In this document: positions 3,858 to 6,285 of the stretch, piece after piece
Layout: the number at the start of each line of letters is the position of its first letter
Numbering within the stretch: position 1 is the stretch's first letter
Assembly (NCBI GenBank): GCA_030642995.1
Contig: DAOWMR010000171.1
Span: 1-6,285 of the forward strand
DNA from: Spirochaetales bacterium
Lineage (GTDB): Bacteria; Spirochaetota; Spirochaetia; DSM-27196; SLST01
Reading direction: 5' to 3'
DNA length: 6,285 nt
Made by a program: the position numbers and the translations under genes
Notes under the pieces: generated by a model
Database searches by the model: none
The model's input: only the letters and a program-made list of their open reading frames with translations
Told to the model about the DNA's origin: nothing

Positions 3858-6285
3858 GCCGCCTGCGTCACGCCCCGCGTCGGACGGCCGATGCGATTTT
3901 GGTGGCCCTGCTCATCCTGGCGGGTGTCGGCACCACCGCTGGGTTTGAGAAGACCCTGCTTGTTGTTCCGGGCTATCAACTCGTTGAAGAGGCACACAGT
4001 GTCCATGTGACCTATGTCTCCGCGACCGGTGTTTACACGTTACGTTACGAGGCCCACGACGTCATCAAGGTCTGGTTATCCTCCGGCAGTCCCGACGAGA
4101 TTGAACGCAGGATTGCCGAACGGACGGTGGAGTACATTGACGTCTCGCCGTTTGGCGCCGGGACCCACACGATATCGTCCAGGGTCCTGAAGTTCCAACC
4201 TGCCGTGTACGAATCCATCGTCGTTGGCGACGCCGACACCTTGCCGGCGGACAGCCTGCCTCCCGTTGATCCGACGGGACCGGGACTCACGGTAGCGGAC
4301 GAGCAGGACGACCTTGTCGCAGCCACCCCCGCAACACTGGTGAGTTACGAGGATCTGGTACTGCGGGACGCGGAAGACCAGGCCGCGGCAGAAGCAGCCG
4401 GCGCCGCCGCCGGTGTTGACGAGTCCACCAACGTAGGAAACGAAGAGGCCTCCGGGGATCCTGTGCTGGTGGCCTCCGGTATGTTCACGACGAGTGAGAT
4501 CGATCTGGCTCTCTCGGCGGGAGCTGTCTCCATTGTTGTCGAGCGCGTCCATCGGAGTGACCTTGGCCTCGCCGGGTCGCTCGGATCGGCCTGGTGGTTG
4601 TCGCTCGATACGCGGATCGTACTCGGGGAGTCTCGGCGTGCAGCCGACGTGCAGGCCGTCGCCGCCGGCAACGCCGCCTCAATTCTTGCCGCCGACGTTG
4701 CATCACTGGCCGCGATCTATGCCGCATCTCGCGCCGTCATCACGGGCCCGATGGGCGCCGCAACAGCACGGCTGAGAGAAGCCCGGCGGACCTACGACGC
4801 GCTCGCACGCTTCAAACTCACCTACGCCGGTGCGTACCGGACGGTCGTGATCGGTGAGATAAACCGACAGCTCGCAATTGCCGGGCGGCTGGTGGCCGAA
4901 GGCGAGGCGGTTGTGAGCCAATTCCAGACCCACCTCTCCAACCTTGTCGTCGCCTACGGAACGGTGACGACCGGGGCGCTCGGTTCCCTCTACACCGCCG
5001 CGGCCGAGCATCATATGGTCGCGGAAGCCTATGGTCTGGATGCTGATCGGGCGGAATCCCACGCCGAGCGCAACAATCGATTTGGGCCCGGAGTGTCTGG
5101 ATCCGTGGCGGAGAACGCTCGCGCGGCCGGTAACGACTCGGTGACGCTGATTGATACCGACGGCATTCCCCGGCGGTTTTCCTACGTGAGCGTCGCGGAC
5201 ATGGAGAGTGTACGAACATACTCCGCCGGCTGCACGAACTACTACCCTTCCGGCACGGACCTGAGGCCTGAGAAACCGACTGATGACACACTGCGTCTGA
5301 CGCCCGATGGAGAGTTTCTTCTGAGCCGGAAGGATGGGTCGCGCTGGACCTACGGCGTGTGCGGACAACTCCTGCGCATTGAAGATCGCAACGGGAATTG
5401 GGCCGCGCTTCACTACGACACCGAGGAGCAGCTTCGCCGAATCACCGACAGTCGTGGCCGGGAAGTCCGGCTGGACCGCAACCCAACCGGCCTTCTGACT
5501 GAGATCCACGCGCCCGAAGAGGCCCACATCTGCTACGCCTATGGCGCAACCGGCCGGCTTGCCGCCGTGACCGATCCCGCCGGTGACACCGTGCGATACG
5601 AGTACACCGGAACGCGCATCACCCGGATCACCAAACCCGACGGATCATTCCGGGAGTACAGCTACGAGTACGCCCGTGGCGCGCTCCGGGCTACCACGAC
5701 GACGGACGAAGAAGGCAAAGCCGAGGTCTTTGATTTTACCTCTCCCGATCGTACCGTTCATACCAATCCCAGCGGTGTCCAGACGGTGCATCATTTCAAC
5801 GCCGATCGGCGAGTTTCCCGAATCGACCACGAGGGCGACGCCGAACATCCGGGCGGTCTCTCCGAGTTCTTCGCCTACAACAGCACCGGCGACCGAACCT
5901 ACCATCGTGCCACGGACGGAACCGAGTACCGGTACGCGTACGACAATCGGCACAACCTGCTCCGCGTCGACTACCCGGACGGGACGGCAGCGGCCTGGAT
6001 CTACAACTCGTTCGACCTGCCGGAGACCCACACCGACCGACGCGATCAACTCACCGACTACCACTACGATGGCCGGGGGAATCTCACCCGAGTGGACTAT
6101 CCGGATCGTACCGCTGATACCTTCACGTACGAAGCGCCCGGAATGCCGGCGGCGGGAGACGTTACCACACACACGGACCGTCGGGGCAACATTCGTACTT
6201 ACACGTACGACTCCCTCGGTTTTCTCGGATCGATCTCGGACACGATCGGGCCGGTCGCCCGGTATGAGCATGACGCGTTCGGCAG
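3854..6285 (+). CDS. RHS/YD-repeat protein, secreted, C-terminus cut off by window edge
   Basis: This is an exported RHS-type protein; such proteins form a beta shell of YD repeats, often around a C-terminal toxin or effector. The frame stays open for 810 codons to the right edge. Residues 1-30 form a Sec signal peptide (R-R-T-A-D then A-I-L-V-A-L-L-I-L-A-G-V-G) without a lipobox. Residues 31-130 are an unrecognised beta-rich domain, followed by an Asp/Ala-rich linker to about 200. G-D-P-V-L-V-A-S-G-M-F at 201-211 and the stretch to W-W-L-S-L-D-T-R at 254 match the DUF6531-type opening of RHS proteins. Residues 261-426 are an Ala-rich helical insertion. The RHS pattern resumes at V-T-L-I-D-T-D-G-I-P-R-R-F and passes into YD repeats from about 505, for example Y-H-Y-D-G-R-G-N-L-T-R-V-D-Y-P-D. 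The start is supported by GAGGTGAT and the ATGA overlap. The core and any autoprotease or toxin region lie beyond the window, so toxin, adhesin or wall-associated function is open. Confidence 0.9.
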   Translation, partial: MSRLRHAPRRTADAILVALLILAGVGTTAGFEKTLLVVPGYQLVEEAHSVHVTYVSATGVYTLRYEAHDVIKVWLSSGSPDEIERRIAERTVEYIDVSPFGAGTHTISSRVLKFQPAVYESIVVGDADTLPADSLPPVDPTGPGLTVADEQDDLVAATPATLVSYEDLVLRDAEDQAAAEAAGAAAGVDESTNVGNEEASGDPVLVASGMFTTSEIDLALSAGAVSIVVERVHRSDLGLAGSLGSAWWLSLDTRIVLGESRRAADVQAVAAGNAASILAADVASLAAIYAASRAVITGPMGAATARLREARRTYDALARFKLTYAGAYRTVVIGEINRQLAIAGRLVAEGEAVVSQFQTHLSNLVVAYGTVTTGALGSLYTAAAEHHMVAEAYGLDADRAESHAERNNRFGPGVSGSVAENARAAGNDSVTLIDTDGIPRRFSYVSVADMESVRTYSAGCTNYYPSGTDLRPEKPTDDTLRLTPDGEFLLSRKDGSRWTYGVCGQLLRIEDRNGNWAALHYDTEEQLRRITDSRGREVRLDRNPTGLLTEIHAPEEAHICYAYGATGRLAAVTDPAGDTVRYEYTGTRITRITKPDGSFREYSYEYARGALRATTTTDEEGKAEVFDFTSPDRTVHTNPSGVQTVHHFNADRRVSRIDHEGDAEHPGGLSEFFAYNSTGDRTYHRATDGTEYRYAYDNRHNLLRVDYPDGTAAAWIYNSFDLPETHTDRRDQLTDYHYDGRGNLTRVDYPDRTADTFTYEAPGMPAAGDVTTHTDRRGNIRTYTYDSLGFLGSISDTIGPVARYEHDAFG
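4634..5131 (+). other. Alpha-helical insertion inside the RHS N-terminal region
   Basis: Residues 261-426 of the RHS protein are rich in Ala, Arg and Glu and poor in Gly, Pro and Tyr, unlike the Gly/Tyr/Asp-rich sequence on both sides. Long runs such as A-A-T-A-R-L-R-E-A-R-R-T-Y-D-A-L-A-R-F and E-I-N-R-Q-L-A-I-A-G-R-L-V-A-E-G-E-A look like amphipathic or coiled-coil helices. The segment interrupts what is normally a continuous path from the G-W-x-x-x-L-D-T-R strand to the V-T-L-x-D-x-D-G-x-x-x-x-F strand. Reading frame and base composition are continuous, so it is a domain insertion and not a frameshift. Confidence 0.6.
5942..6211 (+). repeat. Two extended YD-repeat units in the RHS protein
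   Basis: Residues 697-786 hold two related units, each with a D-x-R-x-N-L-x-R-V-D-Y-P-D-x-T-A opening (starting at 697 and 739) and a later T-H-T-D-R-R (725 and 772). The period is about 42-47 residues, roughly two standard YD repeats. The DNA is diverged at third codon positions, so the duplication is old and held by selection on protein. Confidence 0.6.

Noticed and set aside
4703..5527. Open frame of 274 codons on the minus strand
   Set aside because: It lies wholly antisense to the RHS gene, which is supported by signal peptide, family motifs and overlap with the upstream gene. The translation has no recognisable motifs and is an effect of high-GC coding DNA.
5645..6271. Open frame of 208 codons on the minus strand
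   Set aside because: It is antisense to the YD repeats; its Val/Gly/Arg-rich translation is the complement of repetitive Tyr/Asp/Thr codons.
1..6285. CRISPR array, tRNA/rRNA, insertion sequence or attachment site
   Set aside because: Nothing of this kind was seen: no regularly spaced repeats, no tRNA-like clover pattern in the only gap, no transposase and no terminal inverted repeats.

Overview
The window is protein-coding almost end to end, with high GC (about 60 % by eye). It looks like a double-membrane bacterium with type II secretion or type IV pilus-like machinery, several Sec-exported lipoproteins and a large RHS/YD-repeat protein. I lean towards a spirochaete. One lipobox is relaxed (F-A-S-C), and the start of the secretin core (Q-I-R-Y-Q-L-L-V-I-Q-Y) resembles spirochaetal secretins as I remember them. 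That placement is inference from memory; no marker gene in the window settles it.

Left part, minus strand (1-1960): a two-gene operon. A short prepilin peptidase (A24 family; TTG start at 1960, end 1505) overlaps by 4 bases (ATGA) a large secretin of the GspD/PilQ type. The secretin starts at 1508 and runs off the left edge. Its 502 visible residues carry a signal peptide, three STN/N0-like modules, three secretin_N-like modules and the first residues of the secretin core. A 19-codon reading frame with its own ribosome binding site ends inside the peptidase start codon and may be a leader peptide.

Middle (1961-2070): a compact divergent intergenic region of 110 bases, the only non-coding stretch of note. 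It holds a 9-base direct repeat (AAGTGGACA) with a 21-base period. I see no convincing -35/-10 promoter pair on either strand.

Right part, plus strand (2071-6285): three genes joined by 4-base stop/start overlaps, so very probably one operon. They are a small beta-rich lipoprotein (2071-2541), a clostripain-family (C11) cysteine peptidase lipoprotein with an intact His/Cys pair (2538-3857), and a Sec-exported RHS/YD-repeat protein (3854 onward, running off the right edge). The RHS protein has an unrecognised N-terminal domain and a roughly 165-residue helical insertion within its N-terminal RHS region.

Working model (inference): the right operon makes an envelope-exposed RHS shell protein with a dedicated C11 peptidase and an accessory lipoprotein. 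The peptidase could process the RHS protein or its cargo. The divergent secretin and prepilin peptidase belong to an outer-membrane secretion or pilus system that might carry such a product outward. Nothing in the sequence proves that the two operons cooperate. The RHS C-terminus, which would show whether a toxin is present, lies outside the window.
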